Below are positions 5,987 to 6,094 of a DNA stretch of 6,094 bases, one piece after another. Location: positions 1 through 6,094 of the forward strand of contig JADING010000024.1 of the NCBI GenBank assembly GCA_017694135.1. The letters run 5' to 3'. Source of the DNA: Candidatus Scatoplasma merdavium (GTDB lineage: Bacteria; Bacillota_I; Bacilli_A; RFN20; CAG-288). Under the pieces are notes generated by a model. The model searched no databases, was not told where the DNA came from, and saw only the letters and a list, made by a program, of their open reading frames with translations. The translations under genes and the position numbers were made by a program. How positions within the stretch are numbered: the first letter of the stretch is position 1; every line of letters begins with the position of its first letter.

Positions 5987-6094
5987 TTAGTCGACACTTA
6001 CAGGGAAAAAGAAATCGATAACACCGTGAGTTTCCATAACGTGAAGAACATCACCGACTTGAGAAATCCTCACTTCGTTAATGTTAATAGCGGG
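5987..6094 (-). CDS. C-terminal 35 residues of an unrecognised protein (5' end beyond window)
   Basis: Only one minus-strand frame is open from the window edge. It runs 35 codons to a TAA at 5989-5987; the other two frames contain early stops. The tail is hydrophobic and strand-like (RISQVGDVLHVMETHG, then IDFFFPVSVD). I do not recognise a family from this fragment. It lies 21 nt before the 873-residue lipoprotein gene on the same strand, so it is probably the preceding gene of the same operon and may also encode an exported protein; that last point is only inference from context. Confidence 0.65.
   Translation of the reverse strand, partial: PAININEVRISQVGDVLHVMETHGVIDFFFPVSVD

Overview
The window is AT-rich and reads entirely on the minus strand. 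It carries parts or all of five genes, and the layout suggests a low-GC, Gram-positive-type (Firmicutes/Bacilli-like) bacterium that secretes many lipoproteins. Three complete genes start with a type II (lipoprotein) signal peptide followed by a Ser-rich tether. Shine-Dalgarno sites are purine-rich, and TAA, TAG and TGA all act as stops. Every Trp codon I checked is TGG, so the genetic code looks standard, which argues against Mycoplasma/Spiroplasma. An uncultured gut Bacilli lineage (RF39- or Erysipelotrichia-like) would fit. That placement is inference from style, not from a marker gene.

In transcription order (right to left): (1) 6094-5987, the last 35 codons of an unrecognised gene. (2) 5965-3344, an 873-residue multidomain surface lipoprotein with a Ser/Thr tether, an InlB-B-repeat-like domain, a beta-rich module, a LolA/LppX-like segment and a BIG2-like Ig domain. 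(3) 3338-1923, a 471-residue lipoprotein that looks like two copies of a beta-rich module, ending at a good intrinsic terminator (1914-1884). Genes 1-3 are separated by 21 and 5 nt and probably form one transcript. (4) 1847-399, a 482-residue lipoprotein of the ApbE family (FAD:protein FMN transferase), with a conserved C-terminal active-site region and altered N-terminal/central motifs. (5) 402-1, the N-terminal 134 residues of a Cof-type HAD phosphatase, overlapping gene 4 by 4 nt (ATGA). Genes 4-5 probably form a second unit.

The 75-nt gap between the two units is unusually dense. It holds the terminator, a plausible promoter whose -35 box shares the terminator's T-tract, and a perfect Shine-Dalgarno that lies 20 nt from the apbE start. 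The predicted promoter would start transcription about 3 nt before the ATG.

Functionally the window looks like an envelope locus: surface lipoproteins of unknown ligand next to a membrane-anchored enzyme that would covalently attach FMN to exported proteins. No FMN-acceptor motif is visible in the neighbouring lipoproteins, so a shared pathway is not shown. I see no mobile element, CRISPR array, tRNA or rRNA. No gene-free stretch exceeds 300 bases.
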